NCBI GenBank assembly: GCA_025361145.1
Contig: JANYAV010000020.1
Location: 1 to 49,583, forward strand
Direction of reading: 5' to 3'
Length of the DNA: 49,583 nt
DNA from: Dehalococcoidia bacterium
Lineage (GTDB): Bacteria > Chloroflexota > Dehalococcoidia > Dehalococcoidales > UBA3254
The notes under the pieces were generated by a model. That model was not told the DNA's origin and made no database searches. It worked only from the letters and a program-made list of their open reading frames with translations. The first letter of the stretch is position 1, and the number at the start of each line of letters is the position of its first letter. The position numbers were made by a program, and so were the translations under genes. Shown here piece by piece: positions 9,397 to 17,011 of this stretch.

Positions 9397-9427
9397 GCTT
9401 GGGCCAGGAATGACCAAGAAAGACTCT

Positions 9428-10540
9428 TTAAAATACGCTGAGAACACTGCGACGGCCGCCGTAGCGTTCAACATCATAAAGGGTCGAGACATCCACCCGC
9501 CGCACTTTACCCTGGATTTCTTGTAACGGAGAGGTAGTAATACGGCCGTCCCGGAAACAAACCATCTTGCCGTAGTCCTGCTTTACTACCAATTCGACGG
9601 CGGCTATGCCAAAATGGCGGCCCATGCGGCGGTCATGAGCCGAAGGCGAACCGCCTCTTTGCAGATGACTGAGCACGATGCTGCGAGTTTCAAGCCCGGT
9701 GATGCGCTGAATCTCATCCGCCACAAAAGCCCCGATACCGCCAAGGTCTTTATGCCCGAAGGAATCAACAGCTTCTCGCTGGACTATTTCAGTGCCGCCA
9801 ACAGGTTTAGCGCCCTCTGCCACCAGAATTATTTCATAGCGGGCGCCCTTTTTCTTGCCCTCGAGCAGCAGTTCATTGACCCTGGCAAAGGAAAAATCGT
9901 ATTCAGGAATCAGGGTGATATAAGCGCCGCAGGCTTCGCCGCCCTCCAATGCCAGCCAGCCAGCGGTGCGCCCCATAGTTTCCACCACGAAGATGCGTCT
10001 ATGGGAGCCGGCGGTAGTCCTTAAGCGGTCAACTTCCTCAGTAATAACGTTGAGCGCGGTATCAAAGCCCAGGGTATATTCGGTTTGCGCCAAATCTTTA
10101 TCAATAGTCTTGGGAATACCAATCACATTGACACCGGACTGAGCCAATCTGGATGCGATAGACAGTGTGCCGTCACCGCCGAGTACGATCAAGGCTTCCA
10201 AACCCAGTTCGCGGATGTTCTTAATCACCAAATCGACAGTATTGCATTGAGGATCGTAAGGGCTGTAGCGGGAAGTACCCAGCATAGTGCCGCCATAGCG
10301 GTCCCAGGTGCGCACGGTTTCCTCATCAAGATAGGTTATATGCTCTTCCGCGCTGATATTCCAGGGTTCAGGCACACTCAGGCCTTTGAAACCTTCGCGG
10401 ATGCCCAGCACTTCATAACGAATGCCTCTTTCTTTGACCAGGCGCGAATCCATGGCGGTCTTGACCACCCATTTGAGGGCAGGATTCAGACCGGCGCAAT
10501 CGCCACCACCCGTCAGGACAGCAATCTTACTAACTTTCAA
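9428..10540 (-). CDS. 6-phosphofructokinase, GGDGT/PKTID type
   Basis: 370 residues, start TTG 10540 with GGGG 5 bases upstream. N-terminal TGGGDCAGLN, nucleotide/PPi site GGDGTLSIA, catalytic PKTIDKD and MGRTAGW place it in the phosphofructokinase A family: phosphorylation of fructose-6-phosphate to the 1,6-bisphosphate, cytosolic. The motif pair is mixed. GGDG (Gly) is typical of ATP enzymes, whereas the Lys in PKTID is typical of PPi enzymes; this combination is found in the long group III enzymes. The phosphoryl donor therefore cannot be read with certainty. It lies 53 bases downstream of PPDK on the same strand, and PPDK makes or uses PPi, so a linked PPi economy is plausible. Confidence 0.85.
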   Translation of the reverse strand: MKVSKIAVLTGGGDCAGLNPALKWVVKTAMDSRLVKERGIRYEVLGIREGFKGLSVPEPWNISAEEHITYLDEETVRTWDRYGGTMLGTSRYSPYDPQCNTVDLVIKNIRELGLEALIVLGGDGTLSIASRLAQSGVNVIGIPKTIDKDLAQTEYTLGFDTALNVITEEVDRLRTTAGSHRRIFVVETMGRTAGWLALEGGEACGAYITLIPEYDFSFARVNELLLEGKKKGARYEIILVAEGAKPVGGTEIVQREAVDSFGHKDLGGIGAFVADEIQRITGLETRSIVLSHLQRGGSPSAHDRRMGRHFGIAAVELVVKQDYGKMVCFRDGRITTSPLQEIQGKVRRVDVSTLYDVERYGGRRSVLSVF

Positions 10541-10593
10541 AGTGTTCCCCTTTTGTAGTCCAGTATAGCATGCCAGGCTTAAAACAGTAACAA

Positions 10594-12852
10594 CTAGACC
10601 GGATTTGCTGCCCTAGCGGCGATGGCAGCCTGAGCCGCCACCAGTTTAGCCACGGGAATACGGAAGGGGCTGCAGCTCACGTAATTCACGCCGATGCCGT
10701 GCAGATAACGGATCGAATTTGGTTCACCGGCCTGTTCGCCACAAACACCGATTTCAATGTCTTTTTTAGTGCGCCTGGCCCAGAAGACGGCAGTCTCCAT
10801 CAAACGGCCCACGCCTTTGATATCCAGGACAGAGAAGGGATTATCTTTTAAAATCCCCTTCTCAATATAGATCGTGAGAAATTTCTTTTCCGCGTCTTCA
10901 CGGCTGAATGAAAAAACCGCCTGGGTTAAATCATTGGTGCCGAAGGAGAAAAAGTCGCACTCCTCGGCCAGGTGTCCAGCCCGCAGACAGGCACGTACCG
11001 TCTCCATCATGACACCGAATTTCAGGTTTGAACCTGCCAGCATTTTCTTGACTGTCTGGGCTTCCTGGGTGGTAATGACCTGGGGAACCATGACAGAGAC
11101 TTTAGCCGGGACTTCGGTCATGGCGGCCTGGATAGCCTGGATTTGCATTTGATAGAGCTCAGGTGTGGTGACTGCCAGCCTTACGCCTCGATGCCCCAGC
11201 ATAGGATTGGTTTCCTTTAATTCAGCGATCTTATTTCTAACTATTGGATCAGTGACATCCTCGAGACGGGGTAAAAATTCGTGCAGAGGGATATCCAGCA
11301 AGCGGATGATTACGGGCAGGCCATCCAGGGCCCTGAAAAGATCTTTAAAATCGCTGGTCTGCAGAACACACAGGCGTTCGATTGCCGCGGTCTTCTGAAC
11401 GGCGTCCTCAGCCAGAATAAACTGTCGTATGGCCGTTAACCTCTCGGCGGCGTTGAACATACGCTCAGTGCGGGCCAAACCGATGCCCTCGGCGCCAAAA
11501 GCTTTAGCCTGGGCGATCATATCCGGGGTTTCGGCGTTAGCGCGCACACCCAGCCGTTTGAAGCCATCCGCAATTTTGATCAGCTCCGTGAGTTCAACAT
11601 TAACCTTGGATTCAACTAGAGGGAGAACACCTTTGTAGATGTTACCGGTAGAGCCATCAATGGTTATCTCATCACCCTCTTTGATGGTAAATCCGCCGGC
11701 GCTAAAGCATTTCAAATTCATGTCAACGTTAATGCCTTCCGCACCGCAAATACAGGCCTTGCCCATGGCCCGGGTGACTACCGCGGCATGAGAGGTCAAA
11801 CCACCCTTCTGGGTCAAAACACCGACCGAACTGGCGATACCAATAATATCATCGGGACTGGTTTCTTCACGCACCAGGATGACATCTACCCCTTTACGGA
11901 ACTGGATTTGCGCATCAGGGGAAGTGAAATAAACTTTGCCGCAGGCAGCGCCAGGCGCAGCGCTAAGGCCGGTGGCGATAGGTTTAGCCGTGCCAATATC
12001 GCCCAATTGCTTGTGCAGCATGCCCCTGATATCATCCACAGTCACTCGCATCACGGCCTCTGCAGGAGTTAAAAGGACCTCATTAACCATATCAACGGCA
12101 ATTTTCACCGCCGCACGGCCGGTCCTCTTGCCATTGCGGGTCTGCAACATGTAAAGCTTACCCGATTCAACGGTAAACTCAATGTCCTGCATATCCGCGA
12201 AATGCTTTTCCAGCCTATCAGCGATGGCTGCCAGTTCAGTATAAATTTCAGGCATGACGGTGCGCAATTTGGCAATAGTTTCAGGGGTCCTGGCACCGGA
12301 AACCAGGTCCTCGCCCTGGGCTTGCATCATATACTCACCATAAAGGCCTTTTTCGCCGGTCCCGGGATCGCGGGAGAAGACGACGCCAGTACCAGAACGC
12401 TGGTCCAGATTACCGAAAACCATGGCCTGTATAATAGCAGCGGTGCCCATTGACGGAGAGATGTTGTTCAAACGTCTATACTCAATCGCCCGAAGATTAG
12501 CCCAGGACTCAAAAATACGTTTGACAGAGCTCAACATAAAGGCGGTATCTTTAACATTGAGAATCGTGTCCATCATACCCGGCATAGAGGCAGCTGCGGA
12601 GGAACGCACAGAAACCTGCAAACCCTGTCCCAACTTCTTACCCATTTTTAATTCCAGCGCAGCCAGGGCTTTTAAAATATCCTCTTCAGGAATGACGCCG
12701 GTCTCCTGCCAGCGCTTAAAGGCACTGACAGCAATGACGAAACCGGGGGGCACTGGCAACTTTAGACGAGTCATCGCCACCAGATTTTTACCCTTATTCC
12801 CCAACTCGGCTTTATCCATACATTCACCGGTAAAAGCATAAACGTTAGCCAT
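10594..12852 (-). CDS. ppdK: pyruvate, phosphate dikinase (compact form)
   Basis: 752 residues against about 870-890 for typical PPDK. It interconverts pyruvate + ATP + Pi and PEP + AMP + PPi. The ATP-grasp domain (1-240) has SVRSSAAASMPGMMDTILN and the LQTRNGKRT end motif. The swivelling domain carries the catalytic His in GGLTSHAAVV (about 355). The PEP/pyruvate TIM barrel holds RLLDIPLHEFLP, FFSFGTNDLTQ and the catalytic Cys in VCGEQAGEP (about 704). The size difference is explained by loss of about 110 residues between TILN and the RIFESWANLRA segment, where the usual helical insertion sits. Start ATG 12852 has GGAG 7-8 bases upstream. The PFK gene follows in the same direction. Confidence 0.93.
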   Translation of the reverse strand: MANVYAFTGECMDKAELGNKGKNLVAMTRLKLPVPPGFVIAVSAFKRWQETGVIPEEDILKALAALELKMGKKLGQGLQVSVRSSAAASMPGMMDTILNVKDTAFMLSSVKRIFESWANLRAIEYRRLNNISPSMGTAAIIQAMVFGNLDQRSGTGVVFSRDPGTGEKGLYGEYMMQAQGEDLVSGARTPETIAKLRTVMPEIYTELAAIADRLEKHFADMQDIEFTVESGKLYMLQTRNGKRTGRAAVKIAVDMVNEVLLTPAEAVMRVTVDDIRGMLHKQLGDIGTAKPIATGLSAAPGAACGKVYFTSPDAQIQFRKGVDVILVREETSPDDIIGIASSVGVLTQKGGLTSHAAVVTRAMGKACICGAEGINVDMNLKCFSAGGFTIKEGDEITIDGSTGNIYKGVLPLVESKVNVELTELIKIADGFKRLGVRANAETPDMIAQAKAFGAEGIGLARTERMFNAAERLTAIRQFILAEDAVQKTAAIERLCVLQTSDFKDLFRALDGLPVIIRLLDIPLHEFLPRLEDVTDPIVRNKIAELKETNPMLGHRGVRLAVTTPELYQMQIQAIQAAMTEVPAKVSVMVPQVITTQEAQTVKKMLAGSNLKFGVMMETVRACLRAGHLAEECDFFSFGTNDLTQAVFSFSREDAEKKFLTIYIEKGILKDNPFSVLDIKGVGRLMETAVFWARRTKKDIEIGVCGEQAGEPNSIRYLHGIGVNYVSCSPFRIPVAKLVAAQAAIAARAANPV

Positions 12853-13006
12853 TGAGATCGCTCCTTACTCAAATAATAAATTGTGGTATAAGTTTCATTA
12901 TATTCTACATTAGGAGGCAGAATCTTATCAACAAAACCCTGGCCGGTAAGAGATCTTTAAACCAGTATAAATATATTACATAGCTTCTATCTAAAGAGTG
13001 GCATAA

Positions 13007-13044
13007 ATAAGCCCCCGGATCCTTACACGGATGCGGGGGCTTAT
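13007..13044 (-). terminator. intrinsic terminator after ftsZ
   Basis: Perfect 11-bp arms ATAAGCCCCCG and CGGGGGCTTAT, with an inner ATCC/GGAT pairing, 33 bases past the ftsZ stop. On the minus strand the hairpin runs into TTATTTAT. The symmetric arms also carry a partial T-tract for the other strand. Confidence 0.8.
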
Positions 13045-13077
13045 ACTAGACCTAATTAATCGAGCTATGTACTAGAT

Positions 13078-14148
13078 TTAGCGTTTGTAATTGCCTTTAT
13101 ATCTCATGTAGGCTGGGACAGAGAAGTCACCTTCTGCCTTCATGCTCTTAAGAGTCTTGGTGATTGCCTGATCTCTGGCATTTCCAGACATCTGGTCTCT
13201 GGTCTCAAAACCGGTAGCGATCAAGGTCAATTTAACTTCGTTGCCCATGTTGGGATTAATGTTGACGCCGAAAATGATGTTAGCTTCAGGATCAACTGCT
13301 TCACCAATAATCTTGGCAGCATCGCTGACCTCGAAAAGGGTCAAATTACTGCTACCTACCACGTTGAACATAACGCCCTTGGCGCCCCTGACGCTGGTAT
13401 CCAGGAGGGGGCTGGCCAATGCTTCTCTAGCGGCAGTGACCGTTCTGTTCTGCCCCGAGCCACGGCCGACTGACATCCAGGCTGGTCCGGCATCTTTCAT
13501 GATAGCCCTGACATCAGCAAAATCCAGATTGACCAGACCGGGGACGGTAATGACTTCAGCGATAGCCTGAACGGCGTTGCACAGGACTTCATCGGCGATC
13601 TTGAAGGCGCCATCGACGCCGGTCTTATTATCAGAAAGCTCCAGCAATTTGTCATTGGGCACGATAATCACGGTATCAAGTTTGGAAATCAGCTGTCTGA
13701 TCCCTTCTTCAGCGACCTGCATACGGCGGTTGCCTTCAAAAGTAAAAGGCTTGGTCACGCAAGCGACAGTTAAAGCGCCTGAATTTTTGGCTAATTCAGC
13801 CACTACTGATATTGATCCGGTACCGGTACCGCCACCCATGCCGGCGGCCAGGAAGACCATATCTGCGCCAGCTAGAGCAGACTTGATTTCGTCACGGGTT
13901 TCCTCAGCTGAACGACGGCCAATATTCTGGTCACCGCCCGCGCCATGACCCTTGGTGAGTCCCTCACCGATCAGAATACGAACTGGAGCTTCAGTAATCT
14001 CCAGATGAGCGGCATCAGTATTCATAGCGATGAATTCGACGCCACGGATATTTTCACGCACCATTCTGGTAATAGCGTTGCAACCTGCTCCGCCCATACC
14101 AACAACTTTTATCTTGGCTCCACTTGGAACATAACTTGTTTTTGACAT
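13078..14148 (-). CDS. ftsZ: cell division GTPase FtsZ
   Basis: 356 residues. N-terminal GMGGAGCNAI and the tubulin signature GGGTGTGS (about 103-110), followed by the T7 loop segment NLDFADVRAIMKDAG, define FtsZ, which polymerises at midcell with GTP into the Z ring. The C-terminus FSVPAYMRYKGNYKR fits a divergent conserved C-terminal peptide (D.PAFLR type), the expected docking site for FtsA. The linker between core and tail is short. AAGGAGAG lies 6 bases before ATG 14148. It lies 37 bases downstream of ftsA. No mur or ddl genes accompany it, in contrast to the dcw cluster of most bacteria. Confidence 0.97.
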   Translation of the reverse strand: MSKTSYVPSGAKIKVVGMGGAGCNAITRMVRENIRGVEFIAMNTDAAHLEITEAPVRILIGEGLTKGHGAGGDQNIGRRSAEETRDEIKSALAGADMVFLAAGMGGGTGTGSISVVAELAKNSGALTVACVTKPFTFEGNRRMQVAEEGIRQLISKLDTVIIVPNDKLLELSDNKTGVDGAFKIADEVLCNAVQAIAEVITVPGLVNLDFADVRAIMKDAGPAWMSVGRGSGQNRTVTAAREALASPLLDTSVRGAKGVMFNVVGSSNLTLFEVSDAAKIIGEAVDPEANIIFGVNINPNMGNEVKLTLIATGFETRDQMSGNARDQAITKTLKSMKAEGDFSVPAYMRYKGNYKR

Positions 14149-14185
14149 ACTATCTCTCCTTCAACTCTTAAGCTTTACTAATAAT

Positions 14186-15382
14186 TTACCGGAATGCCGA
14201 AAAAAGTCTTCTGAATCCAGAGGGTTGATTTTGCATACCTTTCTGGCTGCCAACTCCGGCGTTCTTCATGCTCCAAAGCAGAAGACCAACAGTAGTGGCA
14301 TAAGACGGATCATTTAATTGGGCGCTGGAAACACCGCTCAGCGCAGACGGGATACCGATTCTTACCGGTAAGCGAGTGACTCCTTGAGCCATCTCCACTA
14401 TTCCGGGAACGTTGGCGCAGCCGCCGGTGATAACTATGCCGGCAGGAATTAAGCTGGCAGTATTAGAATGGGGCAGTTCCATGATTATCAAGCGCATTAG
14501 TTCTTCCAAGCGGGCGCGCATGATGTCACACAGGTCGGCATAGGCAATACTGTGTCCGTTCTCGCCTACGACTTTATCGCCTTCCTTCTCTTGAATGGGT
14601 TGGAGACTGCCGTACTTCTTCTTCATTTCTTCGGCCAGTTCAATCGGAATCCCCAGACCGGTGGCAATATCCTGGGTCACATGCTGTCCGGCTACGGATA
14701 AAACGCCAGTGTGGTAAATGCAGCCATCTCTCATGACAGCAATATTAGTGATGCCACCGCCGATATCTGCCACCAGAACACCGACCTGCTTCTCTTCTGC
14801 GGTTAGAACGGCTTCGGCGCAGGCTAAAGGTTCCAGGATAAATTCGTCAATACCAATACCCACACCATTAATACATTGGGTCAAATTCTGGACTGAGGCT
14901 GAGGACCCGGTAATAACGTGGGCTTCGATCCCTAATTCATTGCCATGCATGCCTAACGGATTCTGGACTTCGTGACCGTCCAGAATATAAGTCCTGGGAA
15001 TAACATGTAATATTTTTCGTTCACCAGGAGCTTCGGAATTCAAAGCCACATCCAGGACTCTCTTCAGGTCATCCTGACGCACTAATTGGTCATTATTAGT
15101 AATAGCGATGGTGCCTTTTTTATTCGCTGAATGGATGGAATTTCCGGTGACGCCGATATAGGCGGAAGTTAACTTAGTGCCGGCCATCATTTCAGCCTTA
15201 CTGATGGACTGGCGGATAGAGTCCTTAACCTGAGTAACATTAGCTACGATGGCTTTTTCGATTCCATGTGATGGGACAACACCTATTCCCTGAATCCTCA
15301 AGCCATATTTATCATCCTGAACCCCCATGATTGTACAGACCTTGGTCGTACCGATATCAATTGCTGCTATTTTCTTTGTCAT
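14186..15382 (-). CDS. ftsA: cell division protein FtsA
   Basis: 398 residues of the actin-like ATPase family: phosphate-1 motif AAIDIGTTKVCTIMG at the N-terminus, phosphate-2 motif VADIGGGITNIAVM (about 205) and adenosine motif IVITGGCANVPGI (about 315). The C-terminus NQPSGFRRLFSAFR is a basic amphipathic tail, as expected for the FtsA membrane-targeting helix, which anchors FtsZ filaments to the membrane. It starts 8 bases after the stop of the small ORF at 15391-15603, so the small protein, FtsA and FtsZ are very probably cotranscribed. Confidence 0.95.
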   Translation of the reverse strand: MTKKIAAIDIGTTKVCTIMGVQDDKYGLRIQGIGVVPSHGIEKAIVANVTQVKDSIRQSISKAEMMAGTKLTSAYIGVTGNSIHSANKKGTIAITNNDQLVRQDDLKRVLDVALNSEAPGERKILHVIPRTYILDGHEVQNPLGMHGNELGIEAHVITGSSASVQNLTQCINGVGIGIDEFILEPLACAEAVLTAEEKQVGVLVADIGGGITNIAVMRDGCIYHTGVLSVAGQHVTQDIATGLGIPIELAEEMKKKYGSLQPIQEKEGDKVVGENGHSIAYADLCDIMRARLEELMRLIIMELPHSNTASLIPAGIVITGGCANVPGIVEMAQGVTRLPVRIGIPSALSGVSSAQLNDPSYATTVGLLLWSMKNAGVGSQKGMQNQPSGFRRLFSAFR

Positions 15383-15390
15383 TAAAAATA

Positions 15391-15603
15391 CTATCCTCTA
15401 TATTCTCTATAGTGAACATTCCACTTCAAACAAAGAGAATTGACAAAGTTCCTGGTCTCGGCATCAGGAGCTCTGTAAAGTTCTGCCAGGAATCCATGCA
15501 GCAGTTCACCACCGCTCATTCCTACGGTTGGTTCAGCTGGTCCTGGAAGATTGACGTACACAATCTCCGTCATTAGTTTCTGATACTCAATAGATGTTCC
15601 CAT
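15391..15603 (-). CDS. small protein sharing the C-terminal domain of the adjacent MerR-like regulator
   Basis: 70 residues, ATG 15603 with a strong AGGAGG site 5 bases upstream. It has no DNA-binding part. Its C-terminal half, ELLHGFLAELYR...ET...V..LC.KWNVHYRE, aligns without gaps to the last 40 residues of the MerR-like protein just upstream (ELLHGFLTDLYR...ET...V..LC.KWNVRFQE), with about half the positions identical. The similarity extends weakly into the Pro-rich segment before it. I do not recognise the domain. Predicted helical, cytosolic. It lies 8 bases before ftsA, suggesting a division-related or regulatory role, perhaps competing with or binding to the regulator. Real gene: likely. 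Function: unknown. Confidence 0.75.
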   Translation of the reverse strand: MGTSIEYQKLMTEIVYVNLPGPAEPTVGMSGGELLHGFLAELYRAPDAETRNFVNSLCLKWNVHYREYRG

Positions 15604-15624
15604 GATTTCCTCCTAATATTTTTT

Positions 15625-15652
15625 ACTATATTGATTTTTATTTGCTCGCCAA
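15625..15652 (-). promoter_or_regulatory. putative promoter of the small ORF-ftsA-ftsZ unit
   Basis: On the minus strand TTGGCG (15652-15647), 16 bases, then TATAGT (15630-15625), followed by the AGGAGG of the small ORF. It would let the division genes be transcribed independently of the MerR-like gene. Confidence 0.45.
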
Positions 15653-15673
15653 TTCAAAGGGACACGCAGATCC

Positions 15674-16078
15674 CTAATCACCTGGTTCTTGAAAACGGAC
15701 ATTCCATTTCCGGCATAAAGCCTCGACGTCCGCCTTGGTTTCGGGAGTAGCCTTCCGGTAAAGATCAGTTAAAAAGCCGTGCAATAATTCCTGATCGTTC
15801 ATGTCAGGCGCTGGTTCCTGGGGTTCAGATACAGTAATAACATTGCTCTGTTCTTTCGAAAAAATCTGGCTGATCTGGGTAAGAGAGAAGCCCTGTCCGC
15901 GTTTTTCTTTAATAACGGAGCAGCGTCTGACCACATCGGCTTTATCATATAGATCAGTATTGCCTCTTTTGGCAGCTACTACTATGAGACCGCGTTTTCG
16001 GTAGTCCCTGAGAGAGGGAAGAGATATTTGTAAAATTTCAGCGACTTCGCGCGCCTCAATCAATTCCGGATTGGTCAT
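15674..16078 (-). CDS. MerR-like transcriptional regulator with a novel C-terminal domain
   Basis: 134 residues from ATG 16078. The longer frame (to 16120) would start inside the promoter palindrome, and its codons contain the AGGAG that fits ATG 16078 at 9 bases. Residues about 8-75 form a winged-helix HTH of the MerR/excisionase type: EAREVAEILQISLPSLRDYRKRG and then DLYDKADVVRRCSVIKEKRGQGFSLTQI. There is no Cys-based metal site. The C-terminal 40 residues (ELLHGFLTDLYR to KWNVRFQE) match the next small protein. The promoter overlaps a perfect 24-bp palindrome, so autoregulation is likely. First gene of the ftsA-ftsZ neighbourhood; ligand unknown. Confidence 0.8.
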   Translation of the reverse strand: MTNPELIEAREVAEILQISLPSLRDYRKRGLIVVAAKRGNTDLYDKADVVRRCSVIKEKRGQGFSLTQISQIFSKEQSNVITVSEPQEPAPDMNDQELLHGFLTDLYRKATPETKADVEALCRKWNVRFQEPGD

Positions 16079-16098
16079 TACCATCAGCTCCTGATAGT

Positions 16099-16130
16099 GT
16101 ATGATATCATGTGATATCATACGATGTCAA
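16099..16130 (-). promoter_or_regulatory. promoter with overlapping perfect palindromic operator
   Basis: Minus strand: TTGACA (16130-16125), an 18-base spacer, then TATCAT (16106-16101). A perfect dyad with 11-base arms GTATGATATCA/TGATATCATAC and a 2-base centre occupies 16099-16122, covering the spacer and the -10 box. A long spacer filled by a dyad is the classical layout of MerR-controlled promoters. The transcript would begin close to the ribosome site of the regulator gene. Confidence 0.75.
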
Positions 16131-16189
16131 TAGGTAATTTTAGATTGAAAGAGGCTTGTCAGGAGGAAGAATCTGAAAAGCAATAAAAA

Positions 16190-16221
16190 GAGGGTGTTAT
16201 CCATTTAAAGACAACACCCTC
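16190..16221 (-). terminator. intrinsic terminator after the GNAT gene
   Basis: 9-bp stem GAGGGTGTT (16190-16198) / AACACCCTC (16213-16221). On the minus strand the hairpin is followed by CTTTTTATTGCTTTT, a good U-tract. Confidence 0.8.
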
Positions 16222-16260
16222 GTAGTTACTATTAGCTTCAAATAAGCCTGGGTTGATATG

Positions 16261-16284
16261 ATTTACATTTACATTTACATTTAC
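16261..16284. repeat. hexanucleotide tandem repeat (ATTTAC)x4
   Basis: Four perfect copies of ATTTAC in the 3' region of the GNAT transcript. They are followed by an imperfect 22-base direct repeat beginning AGTTGAGCCT (16289-16310 and 16326-16347). Confidence 0.85.
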
Positions 16285-16351
16285 CTTTAGTTGAGCCTAC
16301 GTCTGCCTGAGTTACATTCAACTTCAGTTGAGCCTGCGTTTGATTGAATTG

Positions 16352-16852
16352 CTAAGATTTTTTTTCAAGCGTGATAAATTCCGGTGCGGCGAATCCATTT
16401 TTATGGAAATAATTGACAGTTTTCTTGTCATCATTTTTCAGGATGATTCTCATCGTAGCATTGTTGGCCTTGCACTCGTCCTCGAAGGCTTTAATTAAAA
16501 GCGTGCCTATGCCCTTATGCCAGACTTCTGGTTTGACGCCCATGACTTCTATCCAGCCAATCTTCCGATCCTGCTTAATATAACCGCCTTCATGCGGCCG
16601 CACAACAAGAGACTTGCTGCGTTCTTCCTGTTTTATAGTTCCTGCCAGAAAACCGGCCACCTGGCCATCAAGTTCAGCAACGTAGCCTATAATGCTCGAC
16701 TTGTAGTTTTCCCAGTAAATATCAAAGGGGAAATGCCAACTGGTAACGCGCCTTTCATCATTTAATGGTATTGAGCTATCCACAGCATTCACAAATGCGA
16801 GGTCGTCCTTAACCATTTTCCTAATCTTGATGTTGTTCTGATTTTCCCTCAT
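16352..16852 (-). CDS. GNAT family N-acetyltransferase
   Basis: 166 residues, ATG 16852 with GGAGG about 8 bases upstream. It shows the acetyl-CoA binding motif A, VKPEVWHKGIGTLLIKAF (about 107-124), preceded by the beta-4 strand IGWIEVMGV and followed by the C-terminal NDDKKTVNYFHKNGF typical of the family. It transfers an acetyl group from acetyl-CoA to an amine; the substrate cannot be read. Its upstream region carries an ATGATATCACAT sequence identical to part of the operator of the MerR-like gene, so the two may be co-regulated. Own terminator at 16190-16221. Confidence 0.88.
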   Translation of the reverse strand: MRENQNNIKIRKMVKDDLAFVNAVDSSIPLNDERRVTSWHFPFDIYWENYKSSIIGYVAELDGQVAGFLAGTIKQEERSKSLVVRPHEGGYIKQDRKIGWIEVMGVKPEVWHKGIGTLLIKAFEDECKANNATMRIILKNDDKKTVNYFHKNGFAAPEFITLEKKS

Positions 16853-16902
16853 GTTTTCTTCCTCCGATCGCTATTCTAAATTTTTAATGTAATTATAATA
16901 AC

Positions 16903-16914
16903 ATGATATCACAT
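16903..16914. promoter_or_regulatory. operator-like 12-mer upstream of the GNAT gene
   Basis: ATGATATCACAT here is identical to 12 bases of the palindrome at 16099-16122. On the minus strand it lies just before TTATTATAAT, a good -10 box of the GNAT gene. Likely a second binding site for the MerR-like regulator. Confidence 0.5.
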
Positions 16915-17011
16915 TTCTTTTGCTGAAAAGACTAAGCTTATAAATAATTATATTGGTCCTGGTTCACTTCACTAACGCTCAAAAAATAATTCCCAAGCAG
17001 GCAATCTGCCC

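Noticed and set aside
16079-16120. Longer N-terminus of the MerR-like protein (start at 16120)
   Set aside because: These codons form the promoter palindrome and the AGGAG ribosome site of the ATG at 16078.
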